Positions 32,807-41,242 of a stretch of DNA of 64,000 nucleotides are shown piece after piece (within the stretch, counting starts at the first letter, position 1; every line of letters begins with the position of its first letter). Origin of the DNA: Labrys monachus (GTDB taxonomy: Bacteria > Pseudomonadota > Alphaproteobacteria > Rhizobiales > Labraceae); NCBI RefSeq assembly GCF_030814655.1, contig NZ_JAUSVK010000001.1, positions 4,781,001 through 4,845,000 on the forward strand, read 5' to 3'. The translations under genes were made by a program, and so were the position numbers. The notes under the pieces were generated by a model, which was given only the letters and a program-made list of their open reading frames with translations, ran no database searches and was not told where the DNA came from.

Positions 32807-34093
32807 TTGTTTCTCGACATCGCCTTCGTCGCCATCCTGACGCTTCTCAACGGCGTCCTTGCGATGTCCGAACTCGCCATCGTCTCCTCTCGGCCGACCC
32901 GGCTGCGCGTCCTCGCCCGGCAGGGCAGCCGGGGCGCGGCGATCGCCCTGGTGCTCCTGGAAAACTCCGGCCGCTTCCTGTCGACCGTCCAGATCGGCAT
33001 CACCCTCGTCGGCGTGCTCTCCGGCGCCTTCTCGGGCGCGACGCTGGGTGCGAGGCTGGCGCTGTGGCTCGAAGAGATGGGAGTGGCACAGCCCCTCGCC
33101 GACACGCTCGGCGTCGGCCTGGTGGTGGTGGCGATCACCTACCTCTCCCTGATCATCGGCGAGCTCGTGCCCAAGCAGATCGCGCTGCGCAACCCGGAGC
33201 GGATCGCCGCCTTCATGGCGCCGGCCATGCGCCTGCTCTCGCAACTCGCCGCGCCCCTGGTATGGCTGCTGGACGCCTCCGGCCGGCTGGTCCTCGCTCT
33301 CCTCGGGCAGGACGCCAAGGCCGACGAGACCGTGACCGAGGAAGAGGTCCACACCGTTCTCGCCGAAGCCGAAAGCGCCGGCGTCCTCGAAGCCGTCGAG
33401 AGGGACATGATCTCCGGCGTGATGCGGCTCAGCGACCGCAGCGCGCGCTCGCTGATGACGCCGCGCCGCGACGTCGAAGTCCTCGACATCGCCGACCCCG
33501 CCGACGTCATCCTCGCCCAGCTGCATGCGACCCGCCACCACCGGCTGCCGGTGCAGGATGGGGAAGACGACGACATCGTCGGCGTCGTCACCATACGGGA
33601 CCTGTTCCAGAGCCAGCTCGACGGCAAGCCTCTGACCCTGCGCGAGCATATCCAGCCGGCGCCGACGGTGATGGAGACAACGCAGGCGCTCGAAGTGTTG
33701 CGCGAGATACGCTATTCCAAGGCGCATATGGTGCTGGTCTTCGACGAATACGGCCATTTCGAGGGCATCGTCACCGCCAACGACGTGCTGGAAGCGATCA
33801 TCGGCGCCTTCCAGAGCGACGAGGACGACGAGCCCGCAATCGTCGTCCGCGCGGACGGCTCCTATCTCGTCTCCGGCTGGATGCAGGCGGACGAACTGGC
33901 CGACAGGCTTTCCATTTCAATCGTGCGGGGCAATTACGAGACGGCTGCAGGATTCGTGCTGTCGCAGCTCAATCATCTGCCGCAGATCGGCGAAAGCTTC
34001 GTCCGGGAAGGCTGGCGCTTCGAGGTTTTGGATCTCGACGGCCGACGGATCGACAAGATCCTCGTATCGAAGGTTGCCCGACCAACGGTGTGA
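32807..34093 (+). CDS. CNNM/CBS-pair membrane protein (hemolysin/TlyC-type, CorC-like)
   Basis: 428 residues. An N-terminal DUF21 (CNNM) domain with about four membrane segments (LNGVLAMSELAIVS, LIIGELVPKQIALRNPERIA), then two CBS domains (MTPRRDVEVLD; HHRLPVQDGEDDDIVGVV; MVLVFDEYGHFEGIVT) and a C-terminal transporter-associated domain. Such proteins are linked to Mg/Co ion movement rather than haemolysis. The start appears to be a TTG at 32807 with TGAGG just upstream; the next Met is residue 20. Confidence 0.85.
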   Translation: MFLDIAFVAILTLLNGVLAMSELAIVSSRPTRLRVLARQGSRGAAIALVLLENSGRFLSTVQIGITLVGVLSGAFSGATLGARLALWLEEMGVAQPLADTLGVGLVVVAITYLSLIIGELVPKQIALRNPERIAAFMAPAMRLLSQLAAPLVWLLDASGRLVLALLGQDAKADETVTEEEVHTVLAEAESAGVLEAVERDMISGVMRLSDRSARSLMTPRRDVEVLDIADPADVILAQLHATRHHRLPVQDGEDDDIVGVVTIRDLFQSQLDGKPLTLREHIQPAPTVMETTQALEVLREIRYSKAHMVLVFDEYGHFEGIVTANDVLEAIIGAFQSDEDDEPAIVVRADGSYLVSGWMQADELADRLSISIVRGNYETAAGFVLSQLNHLPQIGESFVREGWRFEVLDLDGRRIDKILVSKVARPTV

Positions 34094-34163
34094 CGTTTCG
34101 GCAACGCATCCCGGCCTTTTTTGATTCCGATCATGGTGGGCTGTCGCGCTGCCTTGGCGAACT

Positions 34164-34204
34164 CGAATCACATGGTAAACATTGCCTGAATTGGTGATGA
34201 TTCG
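34164..34204 (+). other. Inverted repeat CGAATCA / TGATTCG ending at the start codon of the PagL-like gene
   Basis: The arms at 34164-34170 and 34198-34204 pair perfectly (8 pairs if the A of ATG is counted) across a 27-base loop. The ribosome site is weak, and this structure would cover it. It could be chance. Confidence 0.35.
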
Positions 34205-34762
34205 ATGCTTAGATCCATATTTGTTTCCATTCTCGCCCTGACGGCCAGCGGATACGCGTTGGCGGCAGATCTCACTCCCCCATCCAGCCCTGTCGACAAC
34301 GCGCCGTTCATCGACGAAGTCCGGCTCGGCGGCATGGCCCACGCGCCATGGAGCCCGGAAGCCGGCGGTGTCGATCTCAACGCCGAAGTGCTTTTTGCCA
34401 AGCCGTGGGGAACCGCGGACGAATGGTGGCTGCCGCGCCCTCATGTCGGGACCACCATCAATTTCGACGGCAAGACCAGCACCGTCTATGCGGGTGCCAC
34501 CTGGCAGTACAACATCACCAGCTGGGCCTTCGTCGAAGCCTCGTTCGGCGGCAGCCTGAACAATGGCGAGACGCAGGACCTGCACAACGACACCAACCCG
34601 CTCGGCTGCCACGCCCTCTTTCGCGAATCCGCTTCGCTCGGCTACAACCTCACCGAGCATTGGCGGATCATGGCGACGGCCGAACACAGTTCGAATGCCG
34701 GTTTGTGCGACTATAATCGCGGCCTGACGAATTACGGCATCCGTGTCGGCTACAAATTCTGA
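34205..34762 (+). CDS. PagL-like outer-membrane protein (lipid A deacylase family)
   Basis: 185 residues with a signal peptide (cleavage near ALAADL, residue 20-22). The beta-barrel pattern ends in the aromatic VGYKF. EHSSNAG near residues 160-166 corresponds to the His-x-Ser-Asn-Ala-Gly catalytic region of PagL lipid A 3-O-deacylases, so His161 and Ser163 may be catalytic. No Glu follows Ser163, whereas PagL uses a Glu about 12 residues later, so activity is open. An inverted repeat ends right at the start codon. Confidence 0.7.
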   Translation: MLRSIFVSILALTASGYALAADLTPPSSPVDNAPFIDEVRLGGMAHAPWSPEAGGVDLNAEVLFAKPWGTADEWWLPRPHVGTTINFDGKTSTVYAGATWQYNITSWAFVEASFGGSLNNGETQDLHNDTNPLGCHALFRESASLGYNLTEHWRIMATAEHSSNAGLCDYNRGLTNYGIRVGYKF

Positions 34763-34788
34763 CGGCGAAGCGCCGGGAACGGCACGAC

Positions 34789-34809
34789 GCCGGCGCAGAG
34801 AGCGCCGGC
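34789..34809. terminator. Hairpin between the PagL-like and sulfotransferase genes
   Basis: GCCGGCGC and GCGCCGGC form an 8-base stem with a five-base loop in the 60-base space between two converging genes. No T run; a bidirectional terminator is the simplest reading. Confidence 0.55.
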
Positions 34810-34822
34810 CGCCTGCCCGCCA

Positions 34823-35851
34823 TCACCCGGAAGCCGTCCCGTAGCCTTTCCAGGCGCCTCTCAGGATACGCTTGATCGCAAAGCGACCCATCTTGTTGCG
34901 CAGCCTTTCAGTCGGCAAGCTCCTGTGCCGGCTGAGCTTCAGCAAGACCTTCTGCAGAGTGAGCATCGCATTCGGCATGGCCGGCGCCGCCTGCCCTTCG
35001 CGGACCTTCGCCACTTGCGGGGCGGCCGGCGGAGGCATGATGCCCGGGGTCGCCGCACTCCGGAACCCGTCGAAGGCGGCCTGCGCCTCGGCATCGTGGG
35101 GATCCGACTTCAATTTCATCAGCTCGCGATAGATTTCGACCTGCGCGGTGTCCGCCACGGTATCGCCATCGGCCCTTTTCGACAGCAATCCGGCCTCGAC
35201 GAAATTACCGAGGACGTTGCGGATCTCGTTCCCGGGGATCGGCCACGGCATGGCGGCCGTCTCTCCGGCCCTGCGGAGCACCGCGGCAGGGTCCCTCACG
35301 AAGTCGTCTGCATCGAAGAAGGCCCGCCGCATTCCCCGGCTGTGATATTCCGCATCGAGGACATAGCGGGACCACAAGGCCAGAGCCAGACCGGTCTCCT
35401 TGCCGTCCCTCTTCATCAGCGAGGCGGCGACCTGCGCCGGGGCCCTGAAGGGAAGAAAGACGTGGAGCTCCGCTTGCAGCCGCCTGACCGCCTCGATCCA
35501 GATCGGCGCCAGAAGGCAGATCCGGGGATCCTTGACGACCATCAGCGAGGGAGCGCCTTCGAACTCGCTCTCTATGCAGGAAGCCACCACGTCCGCCGTC
35601 AGGTCGAAAGCGGCGCCCTGAAATGCCTCTTGCGGTATGGGACGCGGATCGTCCCAGCTCCGGCCGAGTTGACGCAGGATCTGGTCGTTGAGCCAGACGA
35701 TCTGGCGCCCCTCGAAATGCCCTTTCGGATTGGAGACGCCTGCTTCGAGGAGGTGCCTCGGCAAGGCGGCTCCCAGCATGGCGACGGCCCCTCCGACGGC
35801 AGACGTCGCGCATCGGTGCATACCGAGAATTAGGATCAGTTTCCGAGTCAT
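34823..35851 (-). CDS. Sulfotransferase-like protein
   Basis: 342 residues. The N-terminal LILGMHRCATSAVGGAV resembles the 5'-phosphosulfate loop (PAPS binding) of sulfotransferases, followed by NPKGHFEGRQIVWLND and VVKDPRICLLAPIW (3'-phosphate motif region with KDPR). FLPFRAPAQVAASLMKRDG also fits. The acceptor is unknown; related proteins modify surface polysaccharides. The C-terminal third (from about residue 250) is less conserved and basic. The gene stands alone beside an AT-rich spacer. Confidence 0.75.
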   Translation of the reverse strand: MTRKLILILGMHRCATSAVGGAVAMLGAALPRHLLEAGVSNPKGHFEGRQIVWLNDQILRQLGRSWDDPRPIPQEAFQGAAFDLTADVVASCIESEFEGAPSLMVVKDPRICLLAPIWIEAVRRLQAELHVFLPFRAPAQVAASLMKRDGKETGLALALWSRYVLDAEYHSRGMRRAFFDADDFVRDPAAVLRRAGETAAMPWPIPGNEIRNVLGNFVEAGLLSKRADGDTVADTAQVEIYRELMKLKSDPHDAEAQAAFDGFRSAATPGIMPPPAAPQVAKVREGQAAPAMPNAMLTLQKVLLKLSRHRSLPTERLRNKMGRFAIKRILRGAWKGYGTASG

Positions 35852-36663
35852 CTCATCTCCTTGCCCAATCCTTGGGCCAAGAAAGCGGTGTTTTCAAGTT
35901 TTAATTCCTAAATATTCTGCAATCTAAATTATATAAGTTTTTACAAAGCAGAAACTAAACTTAACAAATGGCATCCTCACACACCGTTGCACGCACCCTG
36001 CCGACGATAGACATATATTGCTTTGGCGGGCGGCTTCCGTAAGCTATATTTCTCGAATGATGTGCACATTATTTGCGGGCAGCGCTTCAGCGAAGAAAAT
36101 CGAGGCTCATACCGCAAAGGCGAATATTTCTTTGTGACGAATGCGTGACACATGGGGCGCTTGCAAAGAACACGTCCCACCTCTACCGATGTTCGGAATA
36201 TATCTGAAATATATCCCGCGCCGGCCGATCGGCGACGGTGTCGATATTTCAAGAACGAAGTGAACCCGCAGGATCTATGTCGTACGCAGGCAGGGCGATC
36301 ATCTACCCGCCCCATGGAAGATTGACGTTGTACTGCCGCAGGAGAGAGAAGACGGCTGTCGCCCCGGAGAGCTGAAGTTCCGCCACGCGCTCTCCGCCCC
36401 GCCGTTCCCCAAAGACGTTGGAGCCCCAGGATCGCGCGCTCCCTGCGCCGAAAGAACCCCGAATCCCGCTCCGGCGCACAATCAAGAGGAACGAGCGCCG
36501 GCGGGCCGAGTTGAGCGAGGTGGGGCGTAGCACGTCCTCGCACGGCAGCGGACCTTCGACGCGAACGCAGGGGTCGAGCCGCTGTTCCGGACGCGCTCAT
36601 GGTGCGCTGGAACTGATTACTCTTAGGAACGTTGCCCTTCACAGTCAGCTTGGGATTTGAACA
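35852..36663. other. AT-rich non-coding spacer upstream of mucR-1
   Basis: About 810 bases. The part from 35880 to 36250 is much richer in A and T than the rest of the window and probably holds promoters for the sulfotransferase gene and for mucR-1. From 36300 to 36640 several short open frames exist on both strands, none with a convincing start or family. AT-rich intergenic DNA of this kind is the usual target of MucR proteins. Confidence 0.5.
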
Positions 36664-37125
36664 GTGGACGATAATTACACCACGCTCGTGGCAGAAATCA
36701 TCGCAGCCTATGTTGCCAATAATTCCGTGGAACAGGCAGAGCTCCCCAAGATCATCCGCGACGTCCACAGCGCCATCCGGCAACTCGGATCGATCGAGCC
36801 TTCCGTTCCGGCAGCGGAGGTCGCAAAGCCCGTTCCGGCCGTGCCCATCAAGAAATCGGTGATGCCGGACTTCATCGTCTGTCTCGAGGACGGCAAGAAG
36901 TTTCAGGCGCTCAAGCGGCATCTCGGCGTGGTCTACAACCTCACGCCCGACGAATACCGGGCGAAATGGAACTTGCCGGGCGATTACCCGATGGTGGCGC
37001 CGAACTATGCCGCCCGGCGATCGGACATCGCCAAGAACATGGGCCTCGGCCAGGCGCGCGGCACGAGACCCGCCGCCGGGAGAGCGCCCCGCACGGCGCC
37101 CAGCGATACGTCGCCCGCCGAATAG
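36664..37125 (+). CDS. mucR: MucR/Ros family transcriptional regulator (paralogue 1)
   Basis: 153 residues from a GTG (MDDNYTTLV). MucR proteins are small DNA-binding silencers that bind AT-rich promoters. The C-terminal half has the family core CLEDGKKFQALKRHL, LTPDEYRAKWNLPGDYPMVAPNYAARRS. In Ros the zinc is held by Cys-Cys-His-His; here the second ligand is Asp and the fourth His is replaced by Val-Tyr, so the zinc site seems incomplete, as in some Mesorhizobium homologues. The GTG start is supported by the identical leader in paralogue 2. The basic Pro/Ala tail beyond residue 135 is unlike paralogue 2. Confidence 0.92.
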   Translation: MDDNYTTLVAEIIAAYVANNSVEQAELPKIIRDVHSAIRQLGSIEPSVPAAEVAKPVPAVPIKKSVMPDFIVCLEDGKKFQALKRHLGVVYNLTPDEYRAKWNLPGDYPMVAPNYAARRSDIAKNMGLGQARGTRPAAGRAPRTAPSDTSPAE

Positions 37126-37424
37126 CAGGACGGCGTACCGGCGTCCGCCTCCGGATTGCGATGCCCCCACGGGCCGGCGCGGCAGCGCGACGGATGCTGA
37201 TGCGTCCATGATGGGGCAGAGACTCTTCACGGTCACCGGCGATCCCTTCCATCGGCAGGCTTGGGGGCCGCGGCGGCGAGGACGCGCTGCATGCGCCCCT
37301 TCGCGGCACATCCCATCGTCGTCATGAGGCGAATGACCGCTGGCGGCGGGCATGGCCGAGCCGTCCTGCCGGCACGCCGAATCCGGCGCATCGCCCCCGG
37401 TTTTCAAGCTCGGTGTTTCCCGGC
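37126..37424. other. Spacer between the two facing mucR genes
   Basis: 299 bases, GC-rich, no credible gene and no clear terminator hairpin with a T run. Both mucR transcripts converge here. Confidence 0.4.
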
Positions 37425-37871
37425 TCAGTGTTTCCTGGACACCGATTTCGCCGTGCCCTTCATGGCCACGGCCCGCTTGCGGGATTGCCCGAGACCCAGT
37501 TCCTTCGCCACCGCCGAGCGCCTCGCGGCGTAGTTCGGCGCCACCATCGGATAGCTCGGCGGCAGATCCCATTTGGCCCGATATTCATCCGGGGTCATGT
37601 TGAAAGCGGTTGCAAGGTGGCGCTTGAGCGACTTGAACTTCTTTCCGTCGTCGAGGCAGTAGATGAAATCCGGCGTCACCGACTTTTTGACGGGAACGGC
37701 GGGGACCGGTTTTACTTCGGGGGGAGCAGCGAAGGGTTCGTTCGTCGCCAATCTCTGCACGGCGGCGTGAACGTCGCCGATGATCCGGGAGAGATCCGCG
37801 ACCGCCACCGAATTGTTCGAGACATAGGCCGAGACGATTTCCGCCACGAGAGTAGTATTGCTGTCGTCCAC
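37425..37871 (-). CDS. mucR: MucR/Ros family transcriptional regulator (paralogue 2)
   Basis: 148 residues from the GTG at 37871. It reads VDDSNTTLVAEIVSAYVSNNSV, then the core CLDDGKKFKSLKRHL, MTPDEYRAKWDLPPSYPMVAPNYAARRS and a Lys/Arg-rich tail. As in paralogue 1, Asp replaces the second zinc Cys and no His stands at the fourth position. The frame is open upstream to 37982, but the GTG matches the start of paralogue 1 exactly, with the same leader word 13 bases before it. The two genes face each other, so they probably arose by inverted duplication or separate insertion. Confidence 0.92.
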   Translation of the reverse strand: MDDSNTTLVAEIVSAYVSNNSVAVADLSRIIGDVHAAVQRLATNEPFAAPPEVKPVPAVPVKKSVTPDFIYCLDDGKKFKSLKRHLATAFNMTPDEYRAKWDLPPSYPMVAPNYAARRSAVAKELGLGQSRKRAVAMKGTAKSVSRKH

Positions 37872-38459
37872 CGTGCTGATCCTGAGCTGACTGAGAAAGG
37901 TTAGAAATTCTGCCACTTGACCTTTCAATCCGGCACGGCGGGATTTGTTCCGGCGCGGCATGCACGATTGTGACGGCGGCATTCTCCGATGCGCTGCTTT
38001 TCGACGCTACGCCCGGCACGAACATCGCGGGACTGGCCGACCGATCTCCAGGGTCAGAGCCTGCCATCGCCGTTACTTGCGCCGACGTCCCCCCGGGAGC
38101 GCGAATCCAGGCTCCGCACGCCCCAGCCAGTCAGAATTGGCGACATCTTGGGTGATCGGCCACCAATTCCCGAGAGCGCTGAATCATTCCCGGCACCCCG
38201 ACGGATCGTGGCACGGGAACGTCATTGACCCGAAATGCACCCGCATTTCACTGTCCGGCGGCATCTTCGTGCTGCGCTTCAGCGCAGCCGGTCCGCATGA
38301 TCGTCGCCGGACGGCATCGGCGGATGCCGCCGCGCGCCGGACGTCGCGCAGGACTGGCCAGGACAGAGTCCCGTCGACGGCGATGAATATCGATGTGGAT
38401 ACACGGAAATTATGCAAAAACGCTCAAATATCGGACTTATTTCGCAATAATCCGTCGAT
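37872..38459. other. Non-coding region upstream of mucR-2
   Basis: About 590 bases. The first 30 hold the conserved mucR leader (AGCTGACTG at 37885-37893 on the plus strand). The part after 38390 turns AT-rich. Short frames on both strands have no recognisable product. Confidence 0.4.
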
Positions 38460-38603
38460 TTATACCAGATTTGCGGCCCTCGTGTTCAGCAATACGTCGT
38501 CCGTTTCACGTTCCGGTATGGCCCAAGCGGCGAGAACAAGAACCCCTATGATTATCCCTGCAAGAGCGGCAATGACAGTAACCTTCAGAACGGACCCCCT
38601 CAT
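38460..38603 (-). CDS. Small single-pass membrane protein, 47 residues
   Basis: A short frame with a start at 38603 preceded by AGGAAGAGAG, a good ribosome site. The protein begins MRGSVLKVT, then a strongly hydrophobic helix (VIAALAGIIIGVLVLAAWA, about residues 9-28) and a polar tail PERETDDVLLNTRAANLV. The positive N-terminus suggests a membrane anchor with the tail in the periplasm. No family recognised. It lies in a gene-poor stretch near the mucR genes, in less GC-rich DNA. Confidence 0.55.
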   Translation of the reverse strand: MRGSVLKVTVIAALAGIIIGVLVLAAWAIPERETDDVLLNTRAANLV

Positions 38604-39280
38604 GTATCTCTCTTCCTCTTTTTTGATAAAATTGCCAGACCGGCAAGCTTTAGCGTGGCACCTTCAATACATCGTGATCTGGATCAATTTCAATCCCGGC
38701 CTCCCCTAACGAAATCAAGATTCGTCGCGGATCATATGATTGTTGACAATTCGAGGCCTCCATCGGCGCTGCCGAGGACCGAAAGCCGCTCCACGCCATC
38801 GATCCCCGTTTCGTACGGGGCCCGCTTCTGTCGTTGACGGCTCTCTCGGAGCCCCACGCACCTGGCTCGAATCGCAAAGCTCGGAAAAAGGAGCAATCGG
38901 GCAGGCGTCATTGCAGGTCGGCGACAGGCGGGACGCGATCCGGCTGGAATGTGCGGCGGGAGGCGCGTGCCTTCTCTACCCCCGCGTTCGGAGAATTCGC
39001 CCCGCGAATATCGCCGAGTGGCGGCCCGCGGCAGGTCAGGCAAGAGCACGCCTGACGGCGACAGGGTGGTGGATGTCCACGAAAGGAAGGTCCCGGCCCG
39101 CTTACCGATCCCCACGCGCGCTGACGGTTCTACCGGATCCGACGGGCCTCGCTCTCCGATGACAGGACGCTCCTGTGCAAGCGCGCTTCGCTCGGCAAGG
39201 CCTGCGCTTTTCGGAAAGGGGCTTCCAGCCCCGCGGCATCGAGCCCACCGCGAAAGCCGCGCTTTATGACGAAGCCGGCT
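38604..39280. other. Non-coding region
   Basis: About 680 bases without a credible gene. Open frames on both strands (for example 38732-39115, minus) have irregular composition and no family. There is a possible promoter area for the small membrane protein at 38610-38720. Confidence 0.4.
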
Positions 39281-39574
39281 TCAGTTCGCGGCGGAGGGAT
39301 CGCCGATCCTGCCCCATGCCTCGTTCAGCACGTCCGTCAGCTTCTCGTCGGCCAGGCGGGCCGCCGGCTCGACGTCGACGCCCCGCGCATGGGCCTCGTC
39401 GATGAAGCTCTGCAGCCTCTCGCCCATGAAAGGGTGCAGCGTCCTGATCACTTGCGTGGCGGCCGTGCTGTCGAAGGCCGCCATGGCGCCGACCAAATCG
39501 ACGAAGGCTTCGCTGAGGATGTCGAGCGCGACGGCAAGGCCGCGGCAATGAATGTCTTCGAGACTTCCGTCCAT
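39281..39574 (-). CDS. Hypothetical protein, 97 residues
   Basis: From the ATG at 39574, with AGGG four bases upstream; TTG or GTG starts up to 39631 are possible. The sequence is a plausible helical protein (GLAVALDILSEAFVDLVGAMAAFD, ATQVIRTLHPFMGERLQSFIDEAHARG), rich in Ala, Leu and acidic residues, with no signal peptide or membrane segment. I do not recognise the family. It ends about 650 bases after the previous gene. Confidence 0.6.
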   Translation of the reverse strand: MDGSLEDIHCRGLAVALDILSEAFVDLVGAMAAFDSTAATQVIRTLHPFMGERLQSFIDEAHARGVDVEPAARLADEKLTDVLNEAWGRIGDPSAAN

Positions 39575-39783
39575 AGGCCCTATTCCCGGCGCGATGCGCA
39601 CAAGCGGATCATAGTTCTTCGCGGCATTCAATCGATAATACGTATTTGGGTACCGTCACCGTCGGGGGCGTCGCTGACGATCTCGCAAAAGGACTTCGGC
39701 GGCGATACGGATATGGGAGCAGGCAAGCGGAAAAAGGGGCAAGGCGCTGGTCTTCTTGGATAATGTGCCGACGGAACGCATCA

Positions 39784-39858
39784 TGGCTGGGGCGGGAGGG
39801 TTCGAACCTCCGAATGGCGGAATCAAAATCCGCTGCCTTACCACTTGGCTACGCCCCA
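39784..39858 (-). tRNA. tRNA-Gln (anticodon TTG)
   Basis: Read on the minus strand the gene starts TGGGGCG and ends CGCCCCA-GCCA, giving a 7-base acceptor stem with CCA encoded. The anticodon loop TTTTGAT, closed by a GCGGA/TCCGC stem, gives TTG. The T arm GGAGGTTCGAACCTCC is perfect. Confidence 0.96.
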
Positions 39859-39987
39859 ATACGGGCGGGTCAATAACCGGTTCGCCGCATCCCTGCAAGA
39901 AGCGGCCGGGAATCTCCTTGAGAAAAACCCTCACTTCCCGCTTGCGGCCCACCGCCTATCTCGCTATAGAGCCGCCACGACTGGCGG

Positions 39988-40064
39988 CGGAGTGTGGCTC
40001 AGCCTGGTAGAGCACTACGTTCGGGACGTAGGGGTCGCAGGTTCAAATCCTGCCACTCCGACCA
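39988..40064 (+). tRNA. tRNA-Pro (anticodon CGG)
   Basis: 77 bases from CGGAGTG to CACTCCG-ACCA with CCA encoded. The anticodon stem CTACG/CGTAG closes a loop TTCGGGA, so the anticodon is CGG. The T arm GCAGGTTCAAATCCTGC is perfect. A strong terminator follows. Confidence 0.96.
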
Positions 40065-40069
40065 GTTGC

Positions 40070-40093
40070 AAACGCCTGGCACGAGGCGTTTTT
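40070..40093 (+). terminator. Terminator of tRNA-Pro
   Basis: AAACGCCT and AGGCGTTT form an 8-base stem with a six-base loop running into TTTTT, six bases after the tRNA end. A standard intrinsic terminator. Confidence 0.85.
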
Positions 40094-40306
40094 CCCGAGG
40101 ATGGCTTTGGAACGAGCCGTCGAGGCCGTAATCCATCCTCGTTCGCCGAGGCGACGGATAGCCGCCTCTCTGAGGTGTGCCTTGTTAGCCGCGGAAACGA
40201 GAAGTCGTGCATTCATGCGTCGATGTTCCAAAGAGGCGGCTTTGCTTCCAGGCACGCCCATCGCCGGAATGCCGTAATCCTTCTGTCCCGGGCCTGCCGG
40301 AACTTC

Positions 40307-40347
40307 TCCTTTTGCGCACCGTTGAATGACGCCTCACCGCAAAAGGA
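40307..40347 (+). promoter_or_regulatory. Hairpin burying the ribosome binding site of the ferritin-like gene
   Basis: TCCTTTTGCG (40307-40316) pairs perfectly over 10 bases with CGCAAAAGGA (40338-40347) across a 21-base loop. The right arm contains the AAAGGA ribosome site of the downstream start at 40356. The structure could hold translation off until it is opened by heat, a small RNA or another factor. Confidence 0.6.
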
Positions 40348-40355
40348 ATCATTTC

Positions 40356-40832
40356 ATGCCGGATCCCGCCAAAAACGCTGTTCAGGACGTGTCCCGTGAA
40401 CAGCTCGCCGATCTTCTCAATGAAGACCTGTCCCGCGAATATCAGGCCATCATCGCCTATGTCGTGTACTCGCAGGTGCTGAAGGGCGCGGAATTCATGA
40501 GCATCGCCGAGCAGCTCGAAACGCACGCCCATCAAGAGCTCAAGCATGCGATCACGATAGCCAGGCAGATCGACTATCTCGGGAAGATGCCGACGGTGAC
40601 CGCCAAGCCGGTCAAGACTTCGGAAGATGCCCGGGCCATGCTTCGCTTCGACCTCGACAACGAAAACGAGACGGTCCGCAACTACCGGGACCGCGTTCGG
40701 CAATGCGAAGCGCTGGGCGAATTTGCGATGGCGGAGCAGATTCGACAGATTCTGACGGAAGAGCAGGATCATCAGATCGATCTGGCGTCCGCTCTCGGCG
40801 AAGAGGTGCCGAACATGAGCTTCAGCCGCTAG
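40356..40832 (+). CDS. Ferritin-like / bacterioferritin-type protein
   Basis: 158 residues from the ATG at 40356. The four-helix ferritin pattern is visible: EDLSREYQAIIAYVVYSQVL, then EQLETHAHQELKHAITIA and, near the C-terminus, AMAEQIRQILTEEQDHQIDLASALG. The Glu, ExxH and EExxH residues match a di-iron site. The length and sequence are those of bacterioferritin-like proteins; the haem-ligand Met is not obvious. A role in iron storage or oxidative protection is inferred. The ribosome site lies in a hairpin. Confidence 0.8.
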   Translation: MPDPAKNAVQDVSREQLADLLNEDLSREYQAIIAYVVYSQVLKGAEFMSIAEQLETHAHQELKHAITIARQIDYLGKMPTVTAKPVKTSEDARAMLRFDLDNENETVRNYRDRVRQCEALGEFAMAEQIRQILTEEQDHQIDLASALGEEVPNMSFSR

Positions 40833-40840
40833 ATCAGCCT

Positions 40841-40932
40841 GTGATTCCATCGCATCACAATTTCCCGAACCTCTTGTTCTGACGTATTTCCTCAATCGAA
40901 AAGTCGATCATCTTTTCTGTAAGACGTTCACG
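40841..40932 (-). repeat. Dispersed intergenic repeat, copy C (inverted)
   Basis: On the minus strand it reads GTCTTACAGAAAAGATGATC then GACTTTTCGATTGAGG. A 15-base exact run, TGATCGACTTTTCGA, is shared with copy B at 44.65 kb. At the other end TGTGAT/ATCACA is a short inverted repeat in the place where copy B has its long hairpin. It fills the space after the ferritin-like gene. Confidence 0.75.
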
Positions 40933-41242
40933 ACCGGATCGGCGCACGCGCCGCGGGGCGATCGGGGCCGCGCAGAGCGAAGAACCGGGTCGCAAGACGC
41001 GGCCCTGCCCTCGCCATCCGCGGTGCCCCCTGCCGTCGGATCCGGGAACAGCGATCGCGGCGAGTTGAACCGCCGTGAAGAGGCGAGCGCCAATAAAGGC
41101 GAGGGGCCGGGTGTTCACTCACCGAAGCGACCGTATGGGCGCACCCGCTCATTGATCGGCATCGAATATCAGCAGGCGGGTGCGGACGGTCGCCAGAGGC
41201 GTGTGCAGCGGTGCCGATGCATACCGATAGTGGCAAACCATA
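40933..41242. other. Spacer between the ferritin-like gene and the small secreted protein gene
   Basis: About 310 bases, GC-rich, no gene supported. The ribosome site for the next gene is weak. Confidence 0.35.

Noticed and set aside
32639-33757. Extended N-terminus of the FAD oxidase
   Set aside because: The extension is antisense to the CNNM/CBS gene and lacks protein features; the FAD motif comes right after the chosen start.
36303-36533. Short minus-strand frame ending LLRQYNVNLPWGG
   Set aside because: Looks protein-like at its end, but has no good start and no family; not enough to call.
35977-37572. 531-codon minus-strand open frame across mucR-1
   Set aside because: It runs antisense to a certain MucR gene and has irregular composition.
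39784-40064. Possible integration site at the two tRNA genes
   Set aside because: No integrase and no repeated tRNA 3' end were found in the window.
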